DNA of 64,000 nt from Dehalococcoidia bacterium (GTDB lineage: Bacteria > Chloroflexota > Dehalococcoidia > GIF9 > AB-539-J10). The first letter of the stretch is position 1; every line of letters starts with the position of its first letter. Of the stretch, positions 19,860-28,242 are shown piece after piece. The translations under genes were made by a program, and so were the position numbers. The stretch lies in assembly GCA_030615625.1 (NCBI GenBank), contig JAUWYX010000003.1:62001-126000 (forward strand), read 5' to 3'. Below the pieces are notes generated by a model. It was given only the letters and a program-made list of their open reading frames with translations. It was not told the origin of the DNA and made no database searches.

Positions 19860-21251
19860 ATGACGACCACCAGTGCTTTATGCGATTCGTTGATTAAAAT
19901 AGTTGGCAAGAATTTCGTCTCCAACCAGAAAGAAGAGCGTTATTTCTATGCCAGGGACGGTGGGCTTATGCCCCCGCATGAACCAGACTTTGTGGTAATG
20001 CCCAAAACAGCTGAAGAGGTGCAGGAGATAGTAAAGCTGGCAAACAGGGAGAAGGTGCCAATAGTTCCCAAGGGGGCAGGTTTGGCATTGACCGGTCTGG
20101 TTATCCCTCAACGAGGCGGCATTGTGCTGGATATGAAGAGGATGGACAGAATTTTGGAGGTAAATGAGAAAGCCAGATACGTCGTCGTTGAAGCCGGTGT
20201 TACCCAGGGTGTATTGAAAAGTTATCTGCAAAAACACCACCCTCACTTACGGCACAGCATACCTGACTCTCCGCCGGTAGCAACGATAGTTGCTAACGCA
20301 GTAATACACGGACAGGGACGCCTGTCTCAGCAGCACGGTTTCAACTCCGACATGGTCTCCGGCCTGGAAGTTGTCCTGCCCACGGGAGAACTCTGCCGCA
20401 TTGGTTCTTGTTCAGTATCTAAATACTGGTTCTCAAAGGGGCCTCCACTGCCGGATTTATCCGGACTCTTTCTGGGCTGGTTTGGCACCACTGGCATAAT
20501 CACCCGGCTGGGGCTGAAGCTTTATCCATGTAAGAAAATGAGAGACATCATGCTTTTCCTGGCAGATAAGGCTGAACTGATCCCAGACATTATGCTGAGG
20601 CTCAGCCACACTGAGATGGTAGAAGATGTGGTGGTCTCGGCTGCGCCATTGCCTTTGAGATTCAGGGGAACTTTCTGGATAATGGCTTACATAACTGGCG
20701 ATTCAGATGAAGAACTTGAGTTTAAGCGCAAGATGGTGTGGAATGCCCTCTGGGAATATTTTGAAAGCCGGGATTTGGGCTTTTTGAGCGTTTCGCCAGA
20801 CATGAAAGCACCACTGATGTCAATGCCCTCAAAAGATACATCCAGATTTGCTGATGTCTCCAAAGGGGGCGGATTTCAATATGCCGGGCCCATCACCCCC
20901 ATTGAGAAATTCCCAGCTTTCATTAGGAAACTGGAGGAGGTGGCTACAAAATATAATGTCTTCTATGCATCCACAACGCGGCTTATCGGTGCCGGGCATT
21001 GCATGATGTTTTCCTTCTCTTTTTCCTTTAATAGAGCGAATACTGATGAGATGGCAAGAGCCAAAAAGGCTTTATATGAATGCAGCAAATTTGCCCTGGA
21101 GGAAGGAGGCGTGCTCTGGAAGGCAGACATTTACGAACAGAGGCTGCTGATGGACAAGATGGACCCAAATACGCTTGTCCTTATGAAGAAGATAAAACAG
21201 CTCCTGGATCCCAATGGAATCATGAACCCTGGAAATTGGGAGGTAAAATAA
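19860..21251 (+). CDS. FAD-binding oxidase, GlcD/D-lactate dehydrogenase family
   Basis: A 463-residue flavoprotein. The PCMH-type FAD-binding domain carries VPKGAGLALTGLVIPQRGGIVLDMKRMDRILEV at about residues 63-100. The middle includes HSIPDSPPVATI and GLEVVLPTGELCRIGS, and the C-terminal FAD-oxidase domain ends with LLDPNGIMNPGNW. Relatives oxidise 2-hydroxyacids such as glycolate or D-lactate, and some use acyl or aryl hydroxyacids. It lies between two iron-sulfur genes, so a three-subunit GlcDEF-like complex is likely. The stop overlaps the next start (TAATG). Confidence 0.88.
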   Translation: MTTTSALCDSLIKIVGKNFVSNQKEERYFYARDGGLMPPHEPDFVVMPKTAEEVQEIVKLANREKVPIVPKGAGLALTGLVIPQRGGIVLDMKRMDRILEVNEKARYVVVEAGVTQGVLKSYLQKHHPHLRHSIPDSPPVATIVANAVIHGQGRLSQQHGFNSDMVSGLEVVLPTGELCRIGSCSVSKYWFSKGPPLPDLSGLFLGWFGTTGIITRLGLKLYPCKKMRDIMLFLADKAELIPDIMLRLSHTEMVEDVVVSAAPLPLRFRGTFWIMAYITGDSDEELEFKRKMVWNALWEYFESRDLGFLSVSPDMKAPLMSMPSKDTSRFADVSKGGGFQYAGPITPIEKFPAFIRKLEEVATKYNVFYASTTRLIGAGHCMMFSFSFSFNRANTDEMARAKKALYECSKFALEEGGVLWKADIYEQRLLMDKMDPNTLVLMKKIKQLLDPNGIMNPGNWEVK

Positions 21252-22411
21252 TGCAGAAATATGTTAGTCAGATCCATAGATGCTTCAGGTGTGGGTACTG
21301 CAAGTTCCCCACCGATTATTCAAGCTTTAATTGTCCCTCCTACAGAAGGTTCAGGTTTGATAGCTATTCCACCGGTGGGCGACTTTGGCTTATTTATGCC
21401 TGGTTGAAGGGTGAAATCGAATGGTCGGAGCACTTCGCTGAAATCCTTTACACCTGCACAACCTGCAAGAACTGTGCTGAGCAATGTCCAATGAAGTTCG
21501 CTCCTGATATTGTTGACTGGATTGTTGGAGCCAGGAGCGATATGGTTGAGAAAGGGAAAATACCGCCCCGTGTGGCACGCTTTTTTGAAGCTGTTTATGG
21601 CTATGGAAATCCTTTTAAGCAACTCAGGAGCGACAGGGCTGTCTGGGCAAACGGCACCAAAAAGTATGCGCCAGGAGATGAATACCTCCTGTATGTCGGC
21701 TGCCTGGGCTCGTACGACGAAAACGGACAGAAAATGGCCAGGAGTCTGGTAGATATCTTAAACGCCTCGGCGGTATCCTTCGGGATACTTGGTGAAGAAG
21801 AAGAGTGCTGCGGCAACGAGATATATATGCTGGGTGAAACAGGACTATTTCAGAATCTGATGGAGAAAAACAACCAGAAATTCAAAGAGCTTGGCGTTAG
21901 TAAGGTGATTACGCTTTGCCCGCATGGCTACAACACCATGAAGAACATTTACCCGGCATCAGGTGGAAACTTCGAGGTGTATCACTACACTCAAATCCTG
22001 AATGATTTGATTAAGAAGAATAAGATAAAACCTTCACAAGCTAAAGCAAAAATTACTTATCAAGACCCCTGTTTCCTCGGACGTTATAATAATATCTATG
22101 ACGAGCCGAGGCAGATATTGCAAAGTATTCCCGGCATTAAGCTGGTGGAGATGGAGCGAACCAGGAGAGATGCCTTCTGCTGTGGCGGAGGCAGTGGCAA
22201 TTTCGTTACCGACCTTTTAGCCGGCAGCGCGGATAGCCCGGCACGGATCAGGGCCAGAGAAGCTTACGAAACCGGAGCCGATACTTTAGCAGTTGCCTGC
22301 CCCAGTTGCCTGACGATGCTCACCGATGCCGTGAAGGCAGAAGACCTGGATGATAAGCTGGCTGTCAAAGATATCTCGCAGATTTTGAAAGAGCTTTTGT
22401 CTGCCAGATGA
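21251..22411 (+). CDS. Fe-S oxidoreductase, HdrD/GlpC-like
   Basis: A 386-residue iron-sulfur protein. It has two N-terminal clusters (CFRCGYCKFPTDYSSFNCPS and CTTCKNCAEQCPMKF) and two CCG domains (CLGSYDENG...EEECCGNEIYMLGE; DPCFLGRYNN...DAFCCGGGSGNF). CCG domains in HdrB/HdrD hold a non-cubane cluster for disulfide or quinone chemistry. The ATG at 21251 overlaps the flavoprotein stop and follows GGGAGG. An upstream in-frame start at 21080 would lie inside the flavoprotein gene and is rejected. With the two preceding genes it forms a redox module that may re-oxidise electron carriers of beta-oxidation. Confidence 0.87.
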   Translation: MQKYVSQIHRCFRCGYCKFPTDYSSFNCPSYRRFRFDSYSTGGRLWLIYAWLKGEIEWSEHFAEILYTCTTCKNCAEQCPMKFAPDIVDWIVGARSDMVEKGKIPPRVARFFEAVYGYGNPFKQLRSDRAVWANGTKKYAPGDEYLLYVGCLGSYDENGQKMARSLVDILNASAVSFGILGEEEECCGNEIYMLGETGLFQNLMEKNNQKFKELGVSKVITLCPHGYNTMKNIYPASGGNFEVYHYTQILNDLIKKNKIKPSQAKAKITYQDPCFLGRYNNIYDEPRQILQSIPGIKLVEMERTRRDAFCCGGGSGNFVTDLLAGSADSPARIRAREAYETGADTLAVACPSCLTMLTDAVKAEDLDDKLAVKDISQILKELLSAR

Positions 22412-22427
22412 ACGCCTGAATCCCACC

Positions 22428-24143
22428 CTACAGGACCAGGTTCTGCAAGCTACCCATTATTAGTGCTGCTGCTATCATTATTCCAACAGCTTTAAGCAAG
22501 TTTTTTGCCCCCAGCTCCCGAGCCAATATCACAAAGGTAGCTACACAAGGGAAAAACATAGCCAGAACTGTACTGCTGATAACCAGTTGCTTGGCAGTTA
22601 GGGCCAAGGGAGCTAGCATGCCCATGGCCACATCCTTACGCAGAAAGCCAACGGCCAGGGCTGTAATTGTCTCTTTAGGCAACCCCCACAGCCCGGTCAA
22701 TACCGGGGCAGTAATATTGGCAATAGTATCAAAAAGCCCAAAAATGTAGAGGATGTTTACCACTAACACGGTGCCGAGGATTATGGGCAAGGCTTCTTTA
22801 ATAAAGCCAGAGACCCGTAGCCAGAGCTTTTCACCAATAACCCGCCACGGCGGCAAGCGATAGGGGGGAATCTCCACCAGAAGTTCCGGGTTGAATCCTT
22901 TGACGGCACGATTAAGGATTAGCCCTATGATAACCCAGGATATAAACAGGCTTCCGTAGACCATAGCTACGTATCCCATCCCCGCCTGCCCAACCACCCC
23001 TATTATCATAGCCTGCAAGGCAGCACAGGGAACGCCAATAGAAATCAAAGTCGCCGCAATAAACCTTTGTTTACGGCTCTCCAAAATACGAGTTGCCATA
23101 ACCGCAGGCACATTACACCCAAAGCCCAGAATAGTGGGGATGATGGCATAACCGTGTAGTCCCAACCGGTGCATTATTGTGTCCATCAGTACCGCCAGGC
23201 GGGGCAGGTAACCAACATCTTCCAGTATTCCTAATGCCAAGTAAAAAGAGACGATGTACGGCAACACCGCAGCGAGGGGAATGTAAAGTCCAGTGCTAAG
23301 CAAACCGAAGGACTGAAAATAGTTAATTTCTCCCCCAATAAGGTTACCTATCAAGACGTTGTGCCAGAAACCCCCTGCCCCTAAAGCAAGGCTCAGTCTG
23401 TCTAGCAACGGTGTCCACAGCCCTTCAAAGAGGGGCTCAGCCACATAGCCAATTATTCCTTCGCCAACGAATAGGACGAACCAGAAGGTGGCAAAAAGGA
23501 CCAGCAGGGCGATAACTATCCCGCCTACCCGATGACTACTGGCGTCTTCCAAATTCTCATACCAGCGATGGTGGCGATGGCTCAACGATTGCACCTGGCT
23601 CACGATGTCACCCACTCTCGCCCACCGCTCATCATTATTAGAATAAGTAAGAGCGTTTTCGGGCACCTTTGCCTCGGGAAGGCGCCTGACTAATTCCCTT
23701 ACTCCCTGTCCGGTAACGCCTACCGTGGGTACAACTGGCACTCCGAGAAGTTCCTCCAGCTTGGCAACATCAACATTTATACCCCGATGCCGAGTATCAT
23801 CCCACATGTTGAGGGCAACTATTACTGGAGTCTGTCTCTCCAGCAACTGCAAGGTCAGATTGAGATTTCTCTCCAAATTGGTGGCGTCAACAACATTTAT
23901 GACCAAGTCTCCATCTTTGAGCATCTCCACAGCTACCTCTTCCGCCTTAGAACTTGGTTCAAGGCTATAGTTGCCGGGGACATCGATAAGCTCAGCCCGC
24001 TCCTCCCCCAGCTTCAGATACCCTTTAGTGAACCCCACGGTGGTGCCGGGATAGTTGGAAGCGATAATGTGTGTACCGGTCAGTCGAGAAAAAAGGGCGC
24101 TTTTGCCCACATTGGGATTACCCACAAGCAGGATACGCATCAT
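22428..24143 (-). CDS. feoB: Ferrous iron transport protein B
   Basis: FeoB imports Fe(II) across the cytoplasmic membrane. At 571 residues it is a short version. The N-terminal G domain has GNPNVGKSALFSRLTG, the switch SNYPGTTVGF, DVPGNYSL and NMWD. After a short linker come the two Gate regions (YIPLAAVLPYIVSFYLALGILEDVGYLPRLAVLMD and the second half near VSGFIKEALPIILGTVLVVNILY) with GFGCNVPA in between. The C-terminus ends at ALIMGSLQNLVL, without a long cytoplasmic tail. It follows feoA by 19 bases. Confidence 0.96.
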   Translation of the reverse strand: MMRILLVGNPNVGKSALFSRLTGTHIIASNYPGTTVGFTKGYLKLGEERAELIDVPGNYSLEPSSKAEEVAVEMLKDGDLVINVVDATNLERNLNLTLQLLERQTPVIVALNMWDDTRHRGINVDVAKLEELLGVPVVPTVGVTGQGVRELVRRLPEAKVPENALTYSNNDERWARVGDIVSQVQSLSHRHHRWYENLEDASSHRVGGIVIALLVLFATFWFVLFVGEGIIGYVAEPLFEGLWTPLLDRLSLALGAGGFWHNVLIGNLIGGEINYFQSFGLLSTGLYIPLAAVLPYIVSFYLALGILEDVGYLPRLAVLMDTIMHRLGLHGYAIIPTILGFGCNVPAVMATRILESRKQRFIAATLISIGVPCAALQAMIIGVVGQAGMGYVAMVYGSLFISWVIIGLILNRAVKGFNPELLVEIPPYRLPPWRVIGEKLWLRVSGFIKEALPIILGTVLVVNILYIFGLFDTIANITAPVLTGLWGLPKETITALAVGFLRKDVAMGMLAPLALTAKQLVISSTVLAMFFPCVATFVILARELGAKNLLKAVGIMIAAALIMGSLQNLVL

Positions 24144-24162
24144 CTTAGGAAGCTCGCGGTAG

Positions 24163-24414
24163 CTATTTATCTACTTCGACTATTATTTTCCTGGCCATGC
24201 CAAAACCAACAGCCACCTGGGCATTATCCACTCTGAGAATAACAGGGCCGCGAAATAGCGTAGAACTTATCTTGGTCACCTTCTTCCCTGGTCTGATACC
24301 CAAAGCATCCAGACGCCGAATTAAGCCATGTCCTCCCAGAACTCCAACCACAGTGCCTGTCTGCCTAGTCCTCATCTCGGCCAGGGTCAATTGTTCATTT
24401 TGATGCATGGTCAT
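24163..24414 (-). CDS. feoA: Ferrous iron transport protein A
   Basis: A small SH3-like protein of 83 residues that works with FeoB. It has the typical layout TLAEMRTRQTGTVVGVLGGHGLIRRLDALGIRPGKKVTKI and ends with ARKIIVEV. A GGAG site lies eight bases before the ATG. A palindrome at 24435-24456 lies just upstream and matches the operator of the DtxR-type regulator next door, so iron-dependent repression is likely. Confidence 0.95.
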   Translation of the reverse strand: MTMHQNEQLTLAEMRTRQTGTVVGVLGGHGLIRRLDALGIRPGKKVTKISSTLFRGPVILRVDNAQVAVGFGMARKIIVEVDK

Positions 24415-24434
24415 AGCTTATCTCCTATCTCTAA

Positions 24435-24456
24435 TAAGTTAGCCTTGTTTAACTTA
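24435..24456 (-). promoter_or_regulatory. Predicted DtxR-type operator and promoter of feoAB
   Basis: The inverted repeat TAAGTTA-N8-TAACTTA lies upstream of feoA. Its core GTTAGCCTTGTTTAAC (24438-24453) matches the core of the palindrome ahead of the regulator gene, GTTAGACATGTCTAAC, at 13 of 16 positions. On the minus strand it overlaps a putative promoter, TTGAAT (24465-24460) with TAACTT 18 bases downstream. Binding of the metal-loaded repressor would block transcription. Confidence 0.65.
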
Positions 24457-24480
24457 CAAATTCAAATTTTTTTGCCGTTT

Positions 24481-24978
24481 TTATTTCCTTTTCTTCACAC
24501 TTCTGTTCGAGCAATCTTGAGGGAGCTCCCCGTGCTCCAAATAATATTCATACCTGCTAGGGAAATTAGTCCTTCCCAGTGGACAGGCTCCTATAAACTC
24601 CACGAACTTTGCCAGTCTCTCCATACTCAAGGGACTAATGACATGCTCAATCTTGCAGGCATCCTCTTCAGCTGTCTCGTGGTCAATGCCCAGAGCTTGC
24701 GCAAAAAAGCGGGTCAACGCCTTATGTCGGCGAATCACATCGCGGGCAACCTTATCACCTTCAGGAGTAAGCTTTATGTGGCCATATCTCTCATGCTCCA
24801 CAAGCTCCTGTTCTGAGAGTTTTTTTAAGGCGGATGTAACACTGGGCATCTTAACTCCCAGCATTTCGCTGATCTGCTTTACTCTTACCACTTTCCTTCC
24901 TTCACCGAGGTTAGCTATCGTCTCAAGATAATCTTCCATACTGGCGGTCTGTTCTCTTTGCGCTTCCTGTCTTACCAT
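24481..24978 (-). CDS. DtxR/MntR-family metal-dependent transcriptional repressor
   Basis: A protein of about 165 residues. The N-terminal winged helix reads SMEDYLETIANLGEGRKVVRVKQISEMLGVKMPSVTSALKKL. The dimerisation/metal domain has LGIDHETAEEDACKIEHVISPLSMERL, with the Glu, Cys and His ligands usual for this family (CxxEH). No C-terminal SH3 domain is present, so it is a short MntR/SirR-like form. The ATG at 24978 follows GGGAGG. A TTG start at 25014 would lie inside the operator and is rejected. It is adjacent to feoAB and both carry the same operator motif, so it is likely an iron-responsive regulator of ferrous uptake. Confidence 0.93.
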   Translation of the reverse strand: MVRQEAQREQTASMEDYLETIANLGEGRKVVRVKQISEMLGVKMPSVTSALKKLSEQELVEHERYGHIKLTPEGDKVARDVIRRHKALTRFFAQALGIDHETAEEDACKIEHVISPLSMERLAKFVEFIGACPLGRTNFPSRYEYYLEHGELPQDCSNRSVKKRK

Positions 24979-24992
24979 TGCCTGCCTCCCAG

Positions 24993-25042
24993 AATTGTTA
25001 GACATGTCTAACAATTATAATGTAATTCATCTCCCCTGTCAA
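24993..25042 (-). promoter_or_regulatory. Promoter with 24-bp perfect palindromic operator of the DtxR-type gene
   Basis: On the minus strand a perfect -35 TTGACA (25042-25037) is followed by a 17-base spacer and a perfect -10 TATAAT (25019-25014). A 24-bp perfect palindrome (24993-25016, core GTTAGACATGTCTAAC) begins inside the -10 and covers the transcription start. This is the classic geometry of an autorepressed gene. Confidence 0.88.
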
Positions 25043-25082
25043 GATTTTCTTGGGCTTTTATAAAATGGAAAGGGATTTATCC

Positions 25083-25158
25083 TGGTCGGGGTGAGAGGAT
25101 TTGAACCTCCGACCTCATGGTCCCAAACCATGCGCGCTAGCCGCTGCGCCACACCCCG
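25083..25158 (-). tRNA. tRNA-Pro (UGG)
   Basis: A 76-nt tRNA read on the minus strand. The acceptor stem CGGGGTG pairs with CACCCCG. The anticodon stem CATGG/CCATG encloses the loop TTTGGGA (anticodon TGG). The T-arm carries GGTTCAAATCC, and the CCA end is encoded. A promoter with -35 TTGCTT (25198-25193) and -10 TATAAT (25175-25170), 17 bases apart, lies just upstream. Confidence 0.96.
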
Positions 25159-25169
25159 TACAGCTAAGT

Positions 25170-25198
25170 ATTATAGTAGGTAAGGAGAATTGAAGCAA
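25170..25198 (-). promoter_or_regulatory. Promoter of tRNA-Pro
   Basis: On the minus strand TTGCTT, a 17-base spacer and TATAAT end about 12 bases before the mature tRNA 5' end. A perfect -10 with correct spacing makes this a good candidate. Confidence 0.65.
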
Positions 25199-25221
25199 TC
25201 AACCTTGCTTATTAGAAGAAA

Positions 25222-26157
25222 TCAAGCTGCAAAACAGGCTACCTTTGCCTTGAGCTTGGCATACTCCTCATTTACGTGCTCTTGAATCTTTGCAATCTCC
25301 CCATCCAGCAAATGACGAAAACGGCCTTGTGGCTTTAAGTATTCCTCAACCGGTCTAAGCTTAGGCCGGTCAATATTTAATTTATACCGGCCATTTTCTA
25401 CTTCATAAAGAGGAAAAATGCCTGTCTCTACGGCAAGCCGACCTATCTCAATAGCTAAATCAGTGGGGTACCTCCAGCCTGTCGGGCAAGGAGAGAATAT
25501 ATGGACATAAGCTGGCCCTTTGACTTCCCCACCTTTTTTAACCTTATTTATTAAATCAAAAGGATAGCTGGGACAGGCTGTGGCTACATAAGGTATGTCA
25601 TGGGCGACAGCAATTTCAGCCATGTTCTTTTTCCAGGTAGTCTGGCCAATGCTAAGCTTGCCCGCAGGTGCCGTGGTAGTCGAAGCTCCATAAGGAGTGG
25701 CACTTGACCTCTGGATCCCTGTATTCATATACGCTTCGTTATCAAAACAGAGATATAAAAAGTCATGTTTCCTTTCAAACGCTCCAGACAAAGCTTGCAT
25801 TCCTATGTCGCTTGTACCTCCGTCTCCAGCTACGGCCACACATTTTATGTCCCTTTCAGGCATCTTGCCTTTCTTCATCAAAATCTTTAACCCTGCTTCT
25901 ATGCCCGAAATTTCAGCACCAGTGTTCTCAAACAACGTATGTATCCAGGGAACTCTCCACGAGGTGACAGGAAGTGGCGAAGTGCAAATCTCTATACACC
26001 CGGTAGCATTGGCGATTATTACATCCTTTCCCAAGGCTTTGCAGGCAAGTCTTAATGCCAAAGCTTCGCCACAGCCAACACAAAAACTATGTCCCTCAGC
26101 AACAAACTCATCTGTGGTCACAAGATTTTTGCCAAATTTTATAAATTTCCCATCCAT
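25222..26157 (-). CDS. porB: 2-oxoacid:ferredoxin oxidoreductase, beta subunit (pyruvate-type)
   Basis: The TPP-binding subunit of a four-subunit pyruvate:ferredoxin oxidoreductase, 311 residues. The N-terminal cluster motif is GHSFCVGCGEALALR. The TPP-magnesium motif is GDGGTSDIGMQALSGAFERK, with FDNEAYMNTGIQRSSATPYGA typical of pyruvate-type enzymes, and a later SPCPTGW Cys completes the cluster ligands. It is the last gene of a porG-porD-porA-porB operon, 2 bases after porA. It makes or uses acetyl-CoA with ferredoxin, linking beta-oxidation products to carbon fixation or biosynthesis. Confidence 0.94.
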   Translation of the reverse strand: MDGKFIKFGKNLVTTDEFVAEGHSFCVGCGEALALRLACKALGKDVIIANATGCIEICTSPLPVTSWRVPWIHTLFENTGAEISGIEAGLKILMKKGKMPERDIKCVAVAGDGGTSDIGMQALSGAFERKHDFLYLCFDNEAYMNTGIQRSSATPYGASTTTAPAGKLSIGQTTWKKNMAEIAVAHDIPYVATACPSYPFDLINKVKKGGEVKGPAYVHIFSPCPTGWRYPTDLAIEIGRLAVETGIFPLYEVENGRYKLNIDRPKLRPVEEYLKPQGRFRHLLDGEIAKIQEHVNEEYAKLKAKVACFAA

Positions 26158-26159
26158 TT

Positions 26160-27356
26160 TTACCCCCTTATACCTGTTACCTCGCCCCTTATACCCACTG
26201 TCTCAAATAACTCCTCTGAGCCTTTTTCCACGATTTCCCGACCCTGGTCAATAACATACTCAAAATCTTTTACCGCCATGTCCCTTCCACCCAAACCACC
26301 TATAAAACTCACAACCCTTGGCCTCTCCTTTTCATTATATAAGGCTGACCTAATTTCGGAGGAAACTGGCCCCCCAGGGCCTCCGAAGGAGATACATCGG
26401 TCAAAAACGATAAGAGTTTCGGCATCCTTTACCGCCTGGCAAAGTTCCTCGAATGGGAAAGGCCTCCAAAGACGCAAGTTGATAAGCCCTACAGATTCTC
26501 CTTTGTTCTTCTTTGTATCTATGGCAATCTTTGCTGTCTCACTAAAACTTCCCATAGTCAGAAGCAACACTTTAGCTCCTTCCGTTCTATAGGGCTCGAC
26601 GGGGTGATAATAACGGCCAAATATGTCTCCAAATTCTTTAAACCCCTGAATTATCACATCCTTGGATTTCCTGAATGCCACCTCTTGAGCTATCTTTGCT
26701 TCCGAATATATGTCGGGGGGACCGAAAGCTCCGTGAGTCATTGGTTTATCGGGGGTTAAGGCAAAAGGGTACTGGAATCTCGGGAGAAATCTATCCACTT
26801 CTTTTTGTTCTGGCAAAATAACCGGCTCTGTTACGTGAGACAGGTGAAATCCATCAAAATGAACCATTACGGGGAAAAGGACCCTGGGATCCTCACCAAC
26901 ACGAAAAGCCCAAAGGGTCATATCAAATGCATCCTGGTTGTTCTGGCAAAATACTTGGATCCAGCCGGCGTCTCGGACAGCCATAGCATCGGAGTGGTCT
27001 CCCCAAACGCTTAAGGGCGCAGAAAGAGCTCTGTTGCATATTGTCATAACTATGGGATATCTCATAGATGAAGCAACGTAAACAACTTCATGCATAAGTT
27101 CCAAGCCTTGACCTGCGGTAGCAGTAAAAGTTCTGGCTCCTACCGCAGCAGCTCCAAGGCAAGCACTCAGGGCCGAGTGCTCCGACTCCACAGGTATATA
27201 AGCTGCGTTCAGTTCACCATCAGCCACCATCTCGGCAAGCCGCTCGGGGATATGCGTCTGGGGTGTTATGGGATAGGCAGCAATGACATCAACGTCAGCC
27301 ATTCTGGCTGCCTCAGCAGCAGCAAATGAGGCCTCTAACCCTACTCTTTTACTCAT
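26160..27356 (-). CDS. porA: 2-oxoacid:ferredoxin oxidoreductase, alpha subunit (pyruvate-type)
   Basis: The alpha subunit, 398 residues, beginning MSKRVGLEASFAAAEAARMADVDVIAAYPITPQTHIPE. The YPITPQT motif is the hallmark that contacts TPP/substrate. TATAGQGLELMHEVVYVASS and the C-terminal transketolase-C-like region (EVTDCI-type ending near FDRCISFGGPGGPVSSEIR) are also present. The ATG at 27356 follows GGAGGAAGAAG and overlaps the porD stop by four bases. A start 18 codons further upstream would lie inside porD and is rejected. Confidence 0.94.
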   Translation of the reverse strand: MSKRVGLEASFAAAEAARMADVDVIAAYPITPQTHIPERLAEMVADGELNAAYIPVESEHSALSACLGAAAVGARTFTATAGQGLELMHEVVYVASSMRYPIVMTICNRALSAPLSVWGDHSDAMAVRDAGWIQVFCQNNQDAFDMTLWAFRVGEDPRVLFPVMVHFDGFHLSHVTEPVILPEQKEVDRFLPRFQYPFALTPDKPMTHGAFGPPDIYSEAKIAQEVAFRKSKDVIIQGFKEFGDIFGRYYHPVEPYRTEGAKVLLLTMGSFSETAKIAIDTKKNKGESVGLINLRLWRPFPFEELCQAVKDAETLIVFDRCISFGGPGGPVSSEIRSALYNEKERPRVVSFIGGLGGRDMAVKDFEYVIDQGREIVEKGSEELFETVGIRGEVTGIRG

Positions 27357-27661
27357 TCTTCTTCCTCCTCTATCATAGTTATAGCCTCTCTGGTGCATAC
27401 TTTGGCGCAAATGCCACAGCCTTTACAGTAGAAGAGATCGGTCTCATAATATCCGTCCTCAAGAAGCTTTATAGCTACATCAGGGCAATAAAGCCAACAT
27501 AAACCACATTTGTTACACCTTTCTTTATCTATTATCGGCCTTTGGGATCTCCAATCACCTGTCCTGCGCAAGGCAGCACTGCCCGCTTCTGTAACTATAT
27601 TGCCAACTTCCATGTCTCTCCAAATAAAATCAGGCCCCGTCTTTAGCCTTTTCTCCGTCAT
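27353..27661 (-). CDS. porD: 2-oxoacid:ferredoxin oxidoreductase, delta subunit
   Basis: The ferredoxin-like subunit, 102 residues, with two 4Fe-4S motifs: CNKCGLCWLYCPDVA and CKGCGICAKVCTREA. It carries electrons from the TPP site to external ferredoxin. The acidic tail ends EEEEE. It sits between porG and porA, 3 bases after porG. Confidence 0.94.
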   Translation of the reverse strand: MTEKRLKTGPDFIWRDMEVGNIVTEAGSAALRRTGDWRSQRPIIDKERCNKCGLCWLYCPDVAIKLLEDGYYETDLFYCKGCGICAKVCTREAITMIEEEEE

Positions 27662-27664
27662 TTC

Positions 27665-28222
27665 TTACTCCTTTATTACAGTCTCCTTGTAAGCTCTTTT
27701 CATGGCCTCGATATTTCCCTTAGCCCGTGCCCCAAACCGTTCATGTAGCTGCTCAACCACAGAATCAATTTTCACAGCCTCAGTAATTTTTAGCAGTGCG
27801 CCTATCATAGCGGTGTTAGTGATAGGCATCCCGATAGTTTCTCCGGCGATTCTCGTAGCGTTAACTGCAGCTACAGGCCACTTATACCCAAATTCAGACT
27901 TCAGTTCAGCGGGCGATTTCCTGGAATTAATTATGATTTTACCATTCTCCTTAAGCCCTGAGGTCACATCAACTGCGTGCAACAACCCTGGATCAAGCAC
28001 AGCTACTACATCAGGCTCGTAGATAACTGTCCTGGTCTTGATAAATTCATCACTTATCCTCAGGAAAGCAAGGACCGGTGCTCCCCTCCTTTCGGGTCCA
28101 AAGCTAGGGAATGACTGAGCATATTTTCCTTCGCTTATAGCAGCACGGGCAACTAGCTCCGCCGAAGTCACCGCTCCCAGCCCTCCTCTGCCATGCCATC
28201 TTACTTCAAGAAGCTCAGTCAT
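27665..28222 (-). CDS. porG: 2-oxoacid:ferredoxin oxidoreductase, gamma subunit
   Basis: The gamma subunit, 185 residues. It begins TELLEVRWHGRGGLGAVTSAELVARAA, the GRGGxG signature that binds CoA, and continues with YAQSFPSFGPERRGAPVLAFLRI. It is the first gene of the por operon. The ribosome site AAGGAGG lies ahead of the ATG at 28222. The upstream spacer contains the nested inverted repeat at 28243-28428. Confidence 0.94.
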   Translation of the reverse strand: MTELLEVRWHGRGGLGAVTSAELVARAAISEGKYAQSFPSFGPERRGAPVLAFLRISDEFIKTRTVIYEPDVVAVLDPGLLHAVDVTSGLKENGKIIINSRKSPAELKSEFGYKWPVAAVNATRIAGETIGMPITNTAMIGALLKITEAVKIDSVVEQLHERFGARAKGNIEAMKRAYKETVIKE

Positions 28223-28242
28223 AACACCTCCTTATCATACAG

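Noticed and set aside
22412-22427. A terminator between the converging redox module and feoB
   Set aside because: Only 16 bases separate the genes and no hairpin with a T-tract is visible.
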